DNA of 64,000 nt from Stagnihabitans sp038231395 (lineage in GTDB: Bacteria; Pseudomonadota; Alphaproteobacteria; Rhodobacterales; Rhodobacteraceae): contig JBBRLL010000008.1 in assembly GCA_038231395.1 (NCBI GenBank), positions 41,667-105,666 on the forward strand. The letters run 5' to 3'. Both the position numbers and the translations under genes were made by a program. Below, in pieces: positions 1 to 9,362 of this stretch. The notes below the pieces were generated by a model, which was not told where the DNA came from, did not search any database, and was given only the letters and a program-made list of their open reading frames with translations. The stretch's first letter is position 1; the number at the start of each line of letters is the position of its first letter.

Positions 1-1
1 C

Positions 2-721
2 TATATCGGGGCAGAGGCGGTGCTGACCGAATTCTCGCTGCAACAGGCCGAGACTGACGCCCGTGCCTGTGCCAAAGTGGCCCAAAAGGCGGTGGCAGAG
101 ATGGACCCGGCTTTGCGATACAGCATTGAAACCGTGGTGGCCGAGATGGGCAGCCTGACCGCTGTGGTTGGTCAGGCGTCAGGTTTTGCCGATCTGGTGG
201 TGCAGGCGCGCCCCTTTGGGGACGGGCAGACCTATCAAGCCGGTGCCGTGATTGAGGCCGCCCTGTTTGAAGGCCGCGCCCCGGTTCTGATCATTCCCGA
301 ACATCTGCTGGACAAAACCGGCGTGCTTGAAGGACTTGCCACGCCGCGCCGGGTTCTTCTGGCGTGGAACCAAAGCACCGAGGCGCTGGCGGCGATCAAG
401 CGCGCCTTGCCGCTGCTGAAACGGGCCAACCTTGTCGACGTGACCGTGGATGACCCGCCGACACGTGGGCCAGAGAGGTCTGATCCGGGCGGCGTTTTGT
501 GCCAGTACCTCGTGCGGCATGGCGTCAAAGCACAGGTATCGGTTCTTGCAAAAACCCTCCCCAAAGTCGCAGACGTGCTGGCCCGGCACCTGTTGGACGA
601 AGGCTGCGACATGATGGTGATGGGGGCTTATGGCCATTCGCGCCTGCGCGAAGCGGTGTTGGGCGGCGCCACAAGGGCCGTATTGGAAACCACGATGGTC
701 CCGGTCCTGATGGCCCATTGA
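2..721 (+). CDS. Universal stress protein, UspA family (5' end outside window)
   Basis: UspA-fold cytoplasmic stress protein. The open frame runs to the left edge without a stop (codons Tyr-Ile-Gly-Ala-Glu-Ala precede the first in-window GTG at 20), so the gene starts outside the window. What remains matches the second half of a tandem-Usp protein: a strand RVLLAWNQSTEA, then the C-terminal ATP-binding-type segment MMVMGAYGHSRLREAVLGG, which fits G-x2-G-x9-G(S/T) loosely, and the closing strand VPVLMA. The family is known for stress survival; which stress applies here cannot be read. Fold assignment is firm, role is not. It is convergent with epmA. Confidence 0.85.
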   Translation, partial: YIGAEAVLTEFSLQQAETDARACAKVAQKAVAEMDPALRYSIETVVAEMGSLTAVVGQASGFADLVVQARPFGDGQTYQAGAVIEAALFEGRAPVLIIPEHLLDKTGVLEGLATPRRVLLAWNQSTEALAAIKRALPLLKRANLVDVTVDDPPTRGPERSDPGGVLCQYLVRHGVKAQVSVLAKTLPKVADVLARHLLDEGCDMMVMGAYGHSRLREAVLGGATRAVLETTMVPVLMAH

Positions 722-843
722 GCGTTGGGGCAGGAACGGCGCGGGGCAACCTCGCGCCGCATTGTAAGGTGTTTGGCGTCTTGCGTCTTAAACCGGCCTC
801 TTGTGTCTTGCCAACCGCGTGCCTGTTCGTCAGGTCTTCTGTG

Positions 844-870
844 TCTGGCGTCTGGCGTCTGGCGTCTGGC
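844..870. repeat. 7-bp tandem repeat TCTGGCG, 3.9 copies
   Basis: Perfect head-to-tail copies of TCTGGCG lie between the stop codons of the convergent usp and epmA genes. Further imperfect GTCTTGCGTCTT-like runs stand just upstream (about 770-815). It is probably a slippage-prone simple repeat. Confidence 0.85.
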
Positions 871-871
871 T

Positions 872-1909
872 TCAAGCGACCGGGGTCCAGATCACATCGT
901 CAATCCTTGGCGCATGAGTGGCCAGCATCACCAGCCGGTCAAACCCCATGGCGATCCCGGAGGCGGGGGGCATCTGCGCCAGTGCGGCCAGAAAATCCTC
1001 ATCCAGCGGGTAACGTTCGCCGTAAACCCGATGCTTTTCATCCATCTCTGCCATGAACCGGCGGCGTTGTTCATCGGGGTTGGTCAACTCACCGAACCCG
1101 TTGGCGAGTTCAACGCCGCAAGCGTAAAGTTCAAACCGTTCTGCAAGACGCGGATCATCGGGGGTGCGGCGGGCCAAGGCTGCCTCGGCCGCAGGGTAAC
1201 GGTCAAGGATGGTCGGGCGGCCAATCCCCAGATGCGGCTCCACCCGGGCCACCAGAACCCGCGACAAAAGATCAGACCAGGTGTCATCGGCGGCCACCCG
1301 GATGCCAATCGCCGGAAGCTGCCGCGCCAAAGCCGTGGTGTCCGGCGTGCCATCGGACAGGATCGAGGCGAACAGGTCCACGCCTGCATAGCGCTGCAAA
1401 GCCTCTACGACACCCAACCGCTCGGGTTCGGCAAAGGGGTCGCAGGTCAGATCGCGGTAGCACAGATGAGGGGTGCCTGCGACGCTGCAGGCCATCTGCA
1501 GCAGTGCCATGCAATCCTGCATCAGGACGGTGTAATCCTCCCCCACCCGATACCATTCCAGCATGGTGAATTCCGGCGCGTGCAGCGGCCCCCTCTCACG
1601 GTTGCGCCACACGTGGGACAGCGCGAAAATCCGCACCTCCCCCGCCGCCAACAGCTTTTTCATCGCAAACTCGGGGGAGGTGTGCAGATACATCCTGCGC
1701 GACTGGCCGTCATTGCCGACGGCCTCGGTGGCAAAACCATGCAGATGCGCTTCGTTGCCGGGGGAGATTTGCAGGGCCGCTGGATCAACCTCCAGAAAAT
1801 CCTGCGCGGCAAACCAACCGCGCAAGGCGGTCTGACTGCGGTTGCGGGCCAGAAGGGCGGGTCTGCGGTCGGCGTGATGGTCACGCGCCCACCATGAAGT
1901 CTGGGTCAT
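872..1909 (-). CDS. epmA: Elongation factor P--(R)-beta-lysine ligase EpmA (PoxA/GenX)
   Basis: A class II lysyl-tRNA synthetase paralogue of 345 residues that lacks the N-terminal anticodon-binding domain. In known systems it attaches (R)-beta-lysine to a conserved lysine of EF-P, helping ribosomes through polyproline. Visible class II motifs are VWRNRERGPLHAPEFTMLEWY (motif 2 region, split here only for description: Arg-x-Glu near residue 105) and GIAMGFDRLVML (motif 3, near the C terminus). Length matches the family (about 325-350). It is divergent from efp, its substrate gene, with about 100 bp between the starts, which strongly supports the assignment. The partner lysine aminomutase EpmB is not in the window. 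Confidence 0.93.
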   Translation of the reverse strand: MTQTSWWARDHHADRRPALLARNRSQTALRGWFAAQDFLEVDPAALQISPGNEAHLHGFATEAVGNDGQSRRMYLHTSPEFAMKKLLAAGEVRIFALSHVWRNRERGPLHAPEFTMLEWYRVGEDYTVLMQDCMALLQMACSVAGTPHLCYRDLTCDPFAEPERLGVVEALQRYAGVDLFASILSDGTPDTTALARQLPAIGIRVAADDTWSDLLSRVLVARVEPHLGIGRPTILDRYPAAEAALARRTPDDPRLAERFELYACGVELANGFGELTNPDEQRRRFMAEMDEKHRVYGERYPLDEDFLAALAQMPPASGIAMGFDRLVMLATHAPRIDDVIWTPVA

Positions 1910-2009
1910 GCGGCTTCTCTCTGGCGATTTCCGAAAAATAGGGGTAAAGGCTCCGCCGATACGGCCTCTCCATAGCGTCCGGGGCCCATGGAAACAAGGA
2001 ATCCGTTAC

Positions 2010-2576
2010 GTGAAGGTCATCGCATCGTCGCTCCGCAAGGGCAATATCGTCGAGCTGGACAACAAGCTTTATGTTGTCCTGAAGTCTGAGAATTTCCACC
2101 CCGGCAAGGGCACGCCCACAACTTCGGTGGACATGCGCCGGATTTCGGATGGCGTGAAGGTGGCGGAACGTTGGCGCACGACCGAGATGGTCGAAAAGGC
2201 CACGGTGGACGAGCGCGAGTATGACTATCTTTATGAAGACGGCGAAGGCTTCCACTTCATGGAACCGCTAAGCTATGACCAGATTTCGGTGTCCGAAGAG
2301 GTCGTGGGCGACGGCAAGGTGTTTCTGAAAGAGGGCGTGAAAGTCTATATCCAGACTTTTGAGGATGTGGCGATTGCCATCACCCTGCCGTTGAAAGCCA
2401 CGGTGGAGATTGCTGAAACCGAGCCGGTGACCAAAGGCCAGACCGCCTCGTCTTCGTACAAACCGGCGATCCTGACCAATGGTCTGCGGGTTCTGGTGCC
2501 ACCCCATATCGGGCCGGGCACGCGGATCATCATCAACACCGAAGACCTGACCTATCAGGAACGCGCCAAGGACTGA
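2010..2576 (+). CDS. efp: Translation elongation factor P
   Basis: Ribosome-binding factor of 188 residues that rescues stalling at consecutive prolines. The three-domain EF-P sequence is complete. The modifiable lysine is in the loop HPGKGTP (Lys33 counting the start). I place the start at the GTG at 2010, giving VKVIASSLRKG, with an AAGGA about 10 nt upstream; the open frame extends back to 1908, but those 34 codons do not resemble EF-P and overlap the divergent gene. The C terminus ends at TYQERAKD, the usual length. Its divergence from epmA suggests a shared promoter region and beta-lysylation as the modification route. Confidence 0.96.
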   Translation: MKVIASSLRKGNIVELDNKLYVVLKSENFHPGKGTPTTSVDMRRISDGVKVAERWRTTEMVEKATVDEREYDYLYEDGEGFHFMEPLSYDQISVSEEVVGDGKVFLKEGVKVYIQTFEDVAIAITLPLKATVEIAETEPVTKGQTASSSYKPAILTNGLRVLVPPHIGPGTRIIINTEDLTYQERAKD

Positions 2577-2755
2577 TCTTTTCCAGGACTTTCTAGCGGG
2601 ATTGGCGGCATCAAACGGGCGTCGGGGTCGATCTGTCAAGATCGTGGACCCGGCATTACGCGCCAGAACGCGACCACTCGGGCGGCTGGCGCGTTGGTTG
2701 CACCCGGTAGCGGTTGGGGGGTTGAGCCTTAGGCTTGCGCCACGGATAAGGGGGG

Positions 2756-5335
2756 ATGGACCAGACACCAGACCCTCAAGCCCCCGCGCTGCGAACCGTG
2801 GCCCCCAAGCTTGCGGCCCGGAAAAACCTTTTGGCGCTTCCGATTGACGCAGTTCTGCCAGAGGTGCGGCGCGCGGTGGCGGCGCTTGGCATGGTTGTGT
2901 TGCAGGCGCCGCCGGGTGCCGGCAAAACCACCCGGGTGCCGTTGGATCTGTTGGACTCCGGGCTGATCAAGGGCCGGATTGTCATGCTGGAACCGCGACG
3001 ACTGGCGGCGCGGGCTGCGGCAGAACGGATGGCCGAAACCTTGGGTGAGGCTGTCGGGGCAACGGTCGGCTACCGGATCAGAGGCGAGGCAAAGGTCGGG
3101 CGCGACACACGTATCGAAGTGGTGACCGAGGGTATTCTGACGCGGATGATCCAGTCGGACCCCGAGCTTGCGGGCGTGGGCGCAGTGATTTTCGACGAAT
3201 TCCACGAGCGCAGTCTGGCGGCAGATCTGGGCTTGGCCCTGTGTCTTGAGGTGCGCGGCGCGTTGCGGGCCGACCTTGTTCTGGTGGTCATGTCCGCCAC
3301 ACTGGATACCGAACCGGTGGCGCGGCTGATCGGGGATGCGCCCATTGTCACCTCGGACGGGCGGGCTTTTGCAGTGGAAACCCGGTGGCTTGCTCGCACG
3401 ATGGACCCATCTGCAAGGTTTGAGGCGGCGATGGCCGCGCAGATTTTGACGGCGTTGGCAGAGGTGCCCGAAGGCGGCTTGCTGGCATTTCTGCCCGGCG
3501 AGGGCGAGATACGTCGGGTTGAGGCGATCTTGGGCCCGTTGCCCGGTTGTGTGGTGCTGCCACTGTTCGGCGCGATGGAGTGTGCAGCGCAGCGCGCCGC
3601 TTTGGGGCCGGTGTCGGGGCGGCGCGTGGTGCTGGCGACGTCGATCGCCGAAACCTCGCTGACGCTGCCCGATATCGCGATTGTGGTGGATGGTGGCAAG
3701 GCGCGGCGCGCAAGGTTTGACCCCGCCTCCGGGATGTCTCGGCTGGTGACAGAGCGCGTGACGCGGGCGGAGGCAGAGCAGCGTCGCGGTCGTGCCGGGC
3801 GGGTGGCAGCGGGGGTCTGCTACCGGCTGTGGACCAAGGGTGAGGAAGGTGGGATGGCCAGTCACCCTCCGGCGGAAATAGAGGCGGCGGATCTGGCGGG
3901 GCTGGCGTTGGAGCTGGCGCTGTGGGGCGGCGACGATCTGCCGTTTTTGACGGCACCGCCGCCCGCACCTCTGGCGGAGGCGCGCGCCCTGTTGCAGGGG
4001 TTGGGGGCCTTGGAACCGGATGCGGTCCCGGGCTTTCCGGTCGGGGGCGAAGGTGCGCGGGACGATGGAAGTTCCTTAAATCCCCCGCAAAACAGGACTG
4101 TCGGGCGGATTACCCCGCATGGCCGGGCCTTGGCCGGGCTGCCGCTGCATCCCCGGTTGGCGCATATGCTGATGATGTCGGGGGCGGGTGCCGCCAATAT
4201 CGCAGCGCTGCTGGCAGAGCGTGATCCGTTGCGCGGTGCGCCTGCCGATCTGGCGTTGCGGATGCAGGCGGTGACGGATCTGCGGCGCTATGAGGCAGAG
4301 CATCCGTGGCCAGCCTCGCGTTCCGTGCTGGAGCGGATCAAGACCGAAGGCAAACGGCTGGCGCGGGCTGTACCGGGCAAGGATGCCGGCTATAGTCTGG
4401 GTCAGATGGCGGCTTTGGCTTATCCTGACCGGATTGGCCTGCGCCGCAAGGGCGATGCGCCGAGGTGGATTTTGTCCGGTGGCAAAGGGGCCGCGATGGC
4501 GCCGGGAACGCCTTTGGCAGGGGCGCGCCTGTTTGTCGCCACCGATCTGGACGGCGACCCCAGGGAAGCCATGGTCCGGCAGGCGGTGGCTTTGTCAGAG
4601 GCAGAACTGCGCGAGATTTTCGCGGATCGGATCGTCTGGCGCGAGGTTTGCGACTGGTCCAAACGCGAAGGTCGGGTGATCTCACGCCGGCAAGAGCTGT
4701 TGGGGGCCATGGTGCTGGACGAAAGGCATTGGGACGCGCCCTCTGACGCGATGGCAAGGGCGGCGTTTGAGGGATTGCGCACCCTGTGGGTGCCAATGAC
4801 GCAATCGGCGCGACGCTTGCGGGCACGGATGGCCTTGGCGCGCGGCGATGGCTGGCCAGAGGTGACAGAGGCGGCCTTGCTGGCAAAGGCGGATTGGCTT
4901 TTGCCATGGCTGGGGAAGACGAAAACCGAGGCCGATCTGAAAGCTTTGGATGTGACGGACGCGCTGAAAGCGCTGCTGACCTGGGAGCAGGTGGCAGAGA
5001 TGGACAGGCTGGCTCCCGCCGCGTTTGAAACGCCCCTCGGACGCAAGGTGCCGATCGACTATGACGGCGAGGTGCCGGGGATCGAGGTGCGCTTGCAGGA
5101 AATGTTTGGCGTGACGACGCATCCGGTGGTCGGCGTAAAGCGGCTGCCCTTGCGGGTGACGCTGGTATCGCCGGGGCACAAGACCATTCAGGTGACGATG
5201 GATATCCCGGGTTTCTGGCGGTCGTCCTATGCCGAGGTCAGAAAGGACATGCGCGGCCAGTATCCGCGCCACCCTTGGCCGGAAGACCCCACGCAAGCAG
5301 AGCCTACATTGCGGGCCAAACCCCGGGGTACTTAA
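2756..5335 (+). CDS. hrpB: ATP-dependent RNA helicase HrpB
   Basis: DExH-box superfamily 2 helicase of 859 residues, close to the usual 810-840. Visible motifs in order are Walker A APPGAGKTTRVP (about residues 51-62), motif II DEFHERS (about 147-153), motif III MSATLD, and motif VI QRRGRAGR, which begins the winged-helix/HA2 region, followed by the HrpB C-terminal domain ending with PRHPWPEDP. The family is widespread in proteobacteria and its exact cellular role is poorly defined. ATG at 2756 follows GGGGGG. The gene stands alone on this strand between efp and the dienoyl-CoA reductase gene. Confidence 0.93.
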   Translation: MDQTPDPQAPALRTVAPKLAARKNLLALPIDAVLPEVRRAVAALGMVVLQAPPGAGKTTRVPLDLLDSGLIKGRIVMLEPRRLAARAAAERMAETLGEAVGATVGYRIRGEAKVGRDTRIEVVTEGILTRMIQSDPELAGVGAVIFDEFHERSLAADLGLALCLEVRGALRADLVLVVMSATLDTEPVARLIGDAPIVTSDGRAFAVETRWLARTMDPSARFEAAMAAQILTALAEVPEGGLLAFLPGEGEIRRVEAILGPLPGCVVLPLFGAMECAAQRAALGPVSGRRVVLATSIAETSLTLPDIAIVVDGGKARRARFDPASGMSRLVTERVTRAEAEQRRGRAGRVAAGVCYRLWTKGEEGGMASHPPAEIEAADLAGLALELALWGGDDLPFLTAPPPAPLAEARALLQGLGALEPDAVPGFPVGGEGARDDGSSLNPPQNRTVGRITPHGRALAGLPLHPRLAHMLMMSGAGAANIAALLAERDPLRGAPADLALRMQAVTDLRRYEAEHPWPASRSVLERIKTEGKRLARAVPGKDAGYSLGQMAALAYPDRIGLRRKGDAPRWILSGGKGAAMAPGTPLAGARLFVATDLDGDPREAMVRQAVALSEAELREIFADRIVWREVCDWSKREGRVISRRQELLGAMVLDERHWDAPSDAMARAAFEGLRTLWVPMTQSARRLRARMALARGDGWPEVTEAALLAKADWLLPWLGKTKTEADLKALDVTDALKALLTWEQVAEMDRLAPAAFETPLGRKVPIDYDGEVPGIEVRLQEMFGVTTHPVVGVKRLPLRVTLVSPGHKTIQVTMDIPGFWRSSYAEVRKDMRGQYPRHPWPEDPTQAEPTLRAKPRGT

Positions 5336-5504
5336 AGCTGCACCGACCCGTTTCCCTTTTATCCCGCATTTGTCGGAAGCCGACGGGTTTGTGGGCGCCT
5401 TTGGCAGACGAATTCGGCAAGGTACAACCGACCAATCTGATGCGACGTCAGGCGTGACAGCGCGCGCGAAAGCCATCATCGTCGCCGCAAACAGGGAGTG
5501 TGCG

Positions 5505-7481
5505 ATGAACTTTCCACATCTGCTTTCACCTTTGACGGTCGGGTCGGTGACGTTGCGCAGCCGAGTTGTGATGGGGGCCATGCACACCGGGCTGGAGGAG
5601 CGGGGCGATTGGACACAAGCGGCGCGGTTTTATGCCCGGCGGGCCGAGGGTGGTGTGGGGCTGATCGTGACGGGGGGCATGGCACCGAACCGGGAGGGCG
5701 GGGTCTATCCCGGCGCGTCTGGCCTTTATGACGCGCAGGATGTGGCGCACCATCAGCAGATCACCGAAGCGGTGCATGGGGCCGGTGGACTGATTGCGAT
5801 GCAGATCCTGCATGCCGGGCGCTATGCCTATGGAAAGGGCTGCGTTTCAGCCTCGGCGATCCGGTCACCGATCTCGCCCTTTGTGCCGGAAGCGCTGGAC
5901 GAGGCGGGGATCGAAAAACAGATCGAGGATATCGCCGTTTCCGCGTCAAGGGCGCGCGAGGCGGGATATGACGGGGTCGAGGTGATGGGCTCCGAAGGGT
6001 ATTTCATCAACCAATTCCTCAGCTTGCGGGTGAACAAACGACAGGATGTCTGGGGGCAGGACCGGATGCGGATGCCCTTGGCCGTGGTGGCGCGGATCCG
6101 CGAGAACGTCGGGCGGGACTTCCTGCTGATTTACCGGATTTCATTGGCCGATCTGGTGCCGGAGGGCGGGCTGTGGAGCGAGACTTTGGCCTTGGCAAAC
6201 GCGTTGGAGCCTGACGTGGATGTGTTCAGTTCGGGCTTTGGCTGGCATGAGTCCCGGGTGCCCACCATTGCGGCCTCGGTTCCCCGCGGGGCGTTCGTCG
6301 GGCTGACGGCGCGGTTGCGGGCTGCGGTCGGGCGGCCTGTGGTTGCGGCAAACCGGATCAACACGGCTGAGCTTGCGGAGAGCATTGTCGCCACTGGCCA
6401 GGCCGATCTGGTGGCTTTGGCGCGGCCCTTGCTGGCGGATGCCGATTTTGTCGCCAAAGCACGTGCCGGGCGCAGCAACCGGACGGCACCCTGCATCGCC
6501 TGCAATCAGGCCTGTCTGGACCACACCTTTTCAGGCAAGCTGGCGAGTTGTCTGGTCAACCCCGCAGCTTGCCGGGAGGCGGAGTTTGAACCGATACCTG
6601 CCGCTGTGCCGCTCCGGTTGGCCGTGGTGGGTGCGGGCGCTGCGGGGATGGCCTCCGCTGCGACGGCCGCGGAAAGGGGGCATTCTGTGGTGATGTTTGA
6701 GCAGGCCGACGCTGTGGGTGGACAGATGCGATTGGCGGCAAAAGTGCCGGGCAAGGCGGAGTTTGCCGGACTTGTCGCGTGGTTTCAGCTGCGGTTGGCC
6801 GATGCCGGGGTAGAAATGCGCTTTGGCGCGCAGGTAGGGCCAGACGATTTGGCAGGGTTTGACGCGGTGGTTTTGGCGACAGGTGTGGTGCCGCGACGCC
6901 TGGCACTGCCGGGGGCCGAAGATGCGCCGGACTACGCGCAGGTGTTGGCTGGGCGCGTTCTGGGCCGCCGGGTCGCGGTGATCGGCGCGGGGGGCATCGG
7001 GTTTGATGTGGCGACGGCGTTGGTGGGCGTTGAAGTGGACGCGGCCGCATGGTGCCGCGAATGGGGGATCGGCGATCCGGCGGAGTATCCGGGGGGGTTG
7101 GCTGCGCCTGATCCTGCCTTACCGTTGCGCGATGTCTGGCTGTTGCAGCGCAAGCCCGAAAAGCCGGGACGCGGCCTTGGCAAAACCACGGGCTGGATCC
7201 ACCGGGCGCATCTGGCCACCAAGGGGGTGAAGATGCTGGGTGGGGTGGAATACGTAGGCTTTGGCACCGAGGGGCTGACCATCCGCCGCGACGGAGTGGC
7301 AGAGGTTTTGCCGGTCGATGACGTGGTTTTGTGCACCGGTCAGGACAGCGCACGCGGTTTGGTGGAGGAGCTAACGGCGCGCGGGATTGGCTTTCAAGTG
7401 ATTGGGGGTGCGGCACAGGCACAGGGCATCGACGCAAAACGCGCCATCGAAGAGGGGGTTCGGTTGGGTTTGGCCCTATAA
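5505..7481 (+). CDS. fadH: NADPH-dependent 2,4-dienoyl-CoA reductase, FadH type
   Basis: Three-domain flavoprotein of 658 residues: an N-terminal old-yellow-enzyme TIM barrel (about 1-330, beginning MNFPHLLSPLTVGSVTL), a 4Fe-4S cluster segment CIACNQACLD...C (about 325-345), and a C-terminal FAD/NADPH-binding half with VVGAGAAGMASA and a second GAGGIG fold. E. coli FadH is 672 residues. It would reduce 2,4-dienoyl-CoA during breakdown of unsaturated fatty acids in the cytoplasm; related trimethylamine dehydrogenase-like enzymes share this architecture, so the substrate is inferred. The open frame extends to 5229 but overlaps hrpB; ATG 5505 has GGGAG upstream and starts at the family position. 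Confidence 0.86.
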   Translation: MNFPHLLSPLTVGSVTLRSRVVMGAMHTGLEERGDWTQAARFYARRAEGGVGLIVTGGMAPNREGGVYPGASGLYDAQDVAHHQQITEAVHGAGGLIAMQILHAGRYAYGKGCVSASAIRSPISPFVPEALDEAGIEKQIEDIAVSASRAREAGYDGVEVMGSEGYFINQFLSLRVNKRQDVWGQDRMRMPLAVVARIRENVGRDFLLIYRISLADLVPEGGLWSETLALANALEPDVDVFSSGFGWHESRVPTIAASVPRGAFVGLTARLRAAVGRPVVAANRINTAELAESIVATGQADLVALARPLLADADFVAKARAGRSNRTAPCIACNQACLDHTFSGKLASCLVNPAACREAEFEPIPAAVPLRLAVVGAGAAGMASAATAAERGHSVVMFEQADAVGGQMRLAAKVPGKAEFAGLVAWFQLRLADAGVEMRFGAQVGPDDLAGFDAVVLATGVVPRRLALPGAEDAPDYAQVLAGRVLGRRVAVIGAGGIGFDVATALVGVEVDAAAWCREWGIGDPAEYPGGLAAPDPALPLRDVWLLQRKPEKPGRGLGKTTGWIHRAHLATKGVKMLGGVEYVGFGTEGLTIRRDGVAEVLPVDDVVLCTGQDSARGLVEELTARGIGFQVIGGAAQAQGIDAKRAIEEGVRLGLAL

Positions 7482-7512
7482 TTCCGGTTTGAATTGGAAT
7501 TGACCCACCCGA

Positions 7513-7578
7513 AGTCTGGCCAGCTTAAGTTTGACCCGGCTTAAGTCTGGCCAGGCTTAAGTTTGACCCGGCTTAAGT
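7513..7578. repeat. Two-copy ~31-bp direct repeat with internal CTTAAGT motifs
   Basis: The unit GCTTAAGTTTGACCCGGC followed by TTAAGTCTGGCCAG occurs twice in a row, with one base of drift at the join, in the gap between the fadH-type gene and pcs. Each unit carries two CTTAA(G) half-sites. The 278-bp gap holds no convincing gene. Confidence 0.8.
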
Positions 7579-7759
7579 CCAGAATCGGCGCGCCAGACGG
7601 TCCAGCCTCATCCGCGGGCTTTTCCGGCACCTGATGCCTTAGCAGCGATTTATGACAGAGCATTAACGACTGTGACAAACCCTTAACGGACGCGGAAGCC
7701 GGGTGTCCTGATCTGTCCGGCTGTTCCACTCATCCTGCGAAGCCGTGGTCAAACGACCC

Positions 7760-8467
7760 TCAAGCGATGCGATCCGACGACTTTTCGGGGAATATCTGCT
7801 GGGCGATACCTGCAAAACACAGGTAAAGCGAGGACAGGATCAGGCCCCAATGCACGATAAAACCCTCGTTGAAATCAACCCAGGCGGCTTGGGTTGCGCA
7901 GGCGAGCCATAGGATCGCTGTGGCCAGGTTCAGCCGGTGCCAACGCGGCGTACGGGTCGGGTGAACGAACTTCAGGTTCAGGAACATCGCGACGGTGAGG
8001 GCGATCACGGTGGCCAGAACCACGGCCTGCGGCGGGTCAACGGCGAACAGGACCAACACCACCATGTTCCAGCAGGCCGGAAACCCGGCAAAGCTTTTGT
8101 CTTTGGTTTTCATCCGGGTGTCGGAAAAGTAAATAACCGAGCCATAGATGATGACCATGATCGCAACGCCGCCCGTCCACACCGGCAACATGCCTTTGGT
8201 GAACAAAGCATAGGCTGGGATGAACACATACGTCAGATAGTCGACAATCAGATCCATCAGGACGCCATCATAAAGCGGCCAGTTTTTCGTAGTGTCATAG
8301 CGTCGCGCCAACGGTCCGTCGATGCCATCGACCATTAGCGCCACGACGAGCCACAGGAACATCATGCTCCATTTCGCTTCAACCGCTGCCAGCATGGCCA
8401 GCATCGACAGAACTGAACCCGTCGCGGTAAGCAGGTGAACCGACAAGGCTTTAAAGCGGATATCCAT
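7760..8467 (-). CDS. pcs: Phosphatidylcholine synthase
   Basis: Inner-membrane CDP-alcohol phosphatidyltransferase that condenses choline directly with CDP-diacylglycerol to make phosphatidylcholine, a route typical of alphaproteobacteria. The signature D-G-x2-A-R-x(n)-G-x3-D-x3-D is intact in DGPLARRYD...GVLMDLIVD (about residues 48-75). Several hydrophobic helices follow, and FVHPTRTPRWHRLN near residue 165 matches the Pcs family. I choose ATG 8467 (MDIRFKALSVHLL, 235 residues, usual length); the frame reaches a GTG at 8530, but those 21 codons look non-homologous and neither site has a strong Shine-Dalgarno. Confidence 0.92.
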   Translation of the reverse strand: MDIRFKALSVHLLTATGSVLSMLAMLAAVEAKWSMMFLWLVVALMVDGIDGPLARRYDTTKNWPLYDGVLMDLIVDYLTYVFIPAYALFTKGMLPVWTGGVAIMVIIYGSVIYFSDTRMKTKDKSFAGFPACWNMVVLVLFAVDPPQAVVLATVIALTVAMFLNLKFVHPTRTPRWHRLNLATAILWLACATQAAWVDFNEGFIVHWGLILSSLYLCFAGIAQQIFPEKSSDRIA

Positions 8468-8557
8468 GCGCTGTTGATGGCCGAAATCACCCGGGCATGC
8501 AAGCGCGGGGTGACGGGGCAAGGTCGTCACCGGGCTGGCTCAAAAGCAGGGCCAACC

Positions 8558-9184
8558 TTAAGCGGCGACCTTCACTGATGCCAAGAACGGGTGGTCGCTT
8601 GTGTTCGAAACGGTAAAAGTATTGGAATTTCCCGCCTCGGCTGAAAACGCGTTGAACAACGACTCGTACAGCGATTTGGCAGTGCTGGTTGCCGTTGAGG
8701 TGGTAGAGGACTTGGACGAGAACGCGTCTGTCCTGGCAGGGTCACTGGCAGCTTGGCCCACAGAAGGCGGACCATCCGGCTCGGCGCTGCTCTGCGCGCA
8801 TTGCAGGGTTTTCACGGCGTTCTGAATTTCATCCACGCTCAAAATACCGTCGCCGTTGGTATCTGCGGCGCTGACAAGCGTGGCCAGCACCGATGACTGC
8901 CCGCCGGATGCCGAATTGTGGGCGGCGGATGCCGCGCCCGTGATGGCAGTGCCGGCCGCGTCTTTGCTGGCCGTGTCGCCTTTCAGCGCCCCGATCAGCG
9001 CCTGAAACAACGACTGGGCCGAGATGCCATTGCCGTCGCCAGCCATCCCGGCAGCGGTTTGCTGCGGGGTGCGGCGGGTCGGTTTGGCATTCGCGTTTGT
9101 CGTGGGATCAGTCTGGTTTGGTTTTTTGGCCAATAGCGCGACCAAACTCGTGGGGTTGCTGCAGGCCGATAAAGCACAGGTCAT
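8558..9184 (-). CDS. EF-hand calcium-binding domain protein
   Basis: A 208-residue protein with one clear canonical EF-hand loop, DTNGDGILSVDE (about residues 109-120), preceded by an alanine/glycine-rich stretch and followed by a serine/threonine-rich linker. It starts at ATG 9184 with AGAAGG upstream; the frame extends to 9388 but without support. There is no obvious signal peptide: the N terminus MTCALSACSNPTSLVALL is only mildly hydrophobic. A second, degenerate EF-hand may lie around GDGNGISAQSLFQAL (about 48-62), which would make a pair. Function is unknown; calcium sensing or a structural role is inferred from the domain alone. Confidence 0.75.
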   Translation of the reverse strand: MTCALSACSNPTSLVALLAKKPNQTDPTTNANAKPTRRTPQQTAAGMAGDGNGISAQSLFQALIGALKGDTASKDAAGTAITGAASAAHNSASGGQSSVLATLVSAADTNGDGILSVDEIQNAVKTLQCAQSSAEPDGPPSVGQAASDPARTDAFSSKSSTTSTATSTAKSLYESLFNAFSAEAGNSNTFTVSNTSDHPFLASVKVAA

Positions 9185-9362
9185 ATGAACGCCTTCTGGA
9201 CAGGGTCCCCGCATAGGGCTGGGCCAAAACCTCGCACAGAATAGTTGCTGATCTTGCGTCAAGCAGCGCCCAAAACTTGGGGATTGTGCGCCGCATTTGC
9301 GGAAAACTTGGGTCGCAATCGCTGGTTCAGGGACTGGTTCAGGCCAAGTTTCAGGCGAAGTA

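Noticed and set aside
725..1897. 390-codon open frame antisense to epmA
   Set aside because: Its sequence is Gly/Arg/Gln/His rich without family features, and the opposite strand encodes a clear EpmA.
2729..3865. 378-codon frame antisense to hrpB
   Set aside because: Shadow of a high-GC gene; all helicase motifs are on the plus strand.
7541..7729. 62-codon minus-strand frame between the fadH-type gene and pcs
   Set aside because: Its end lies within the direct repeat and it shows no family similarity.
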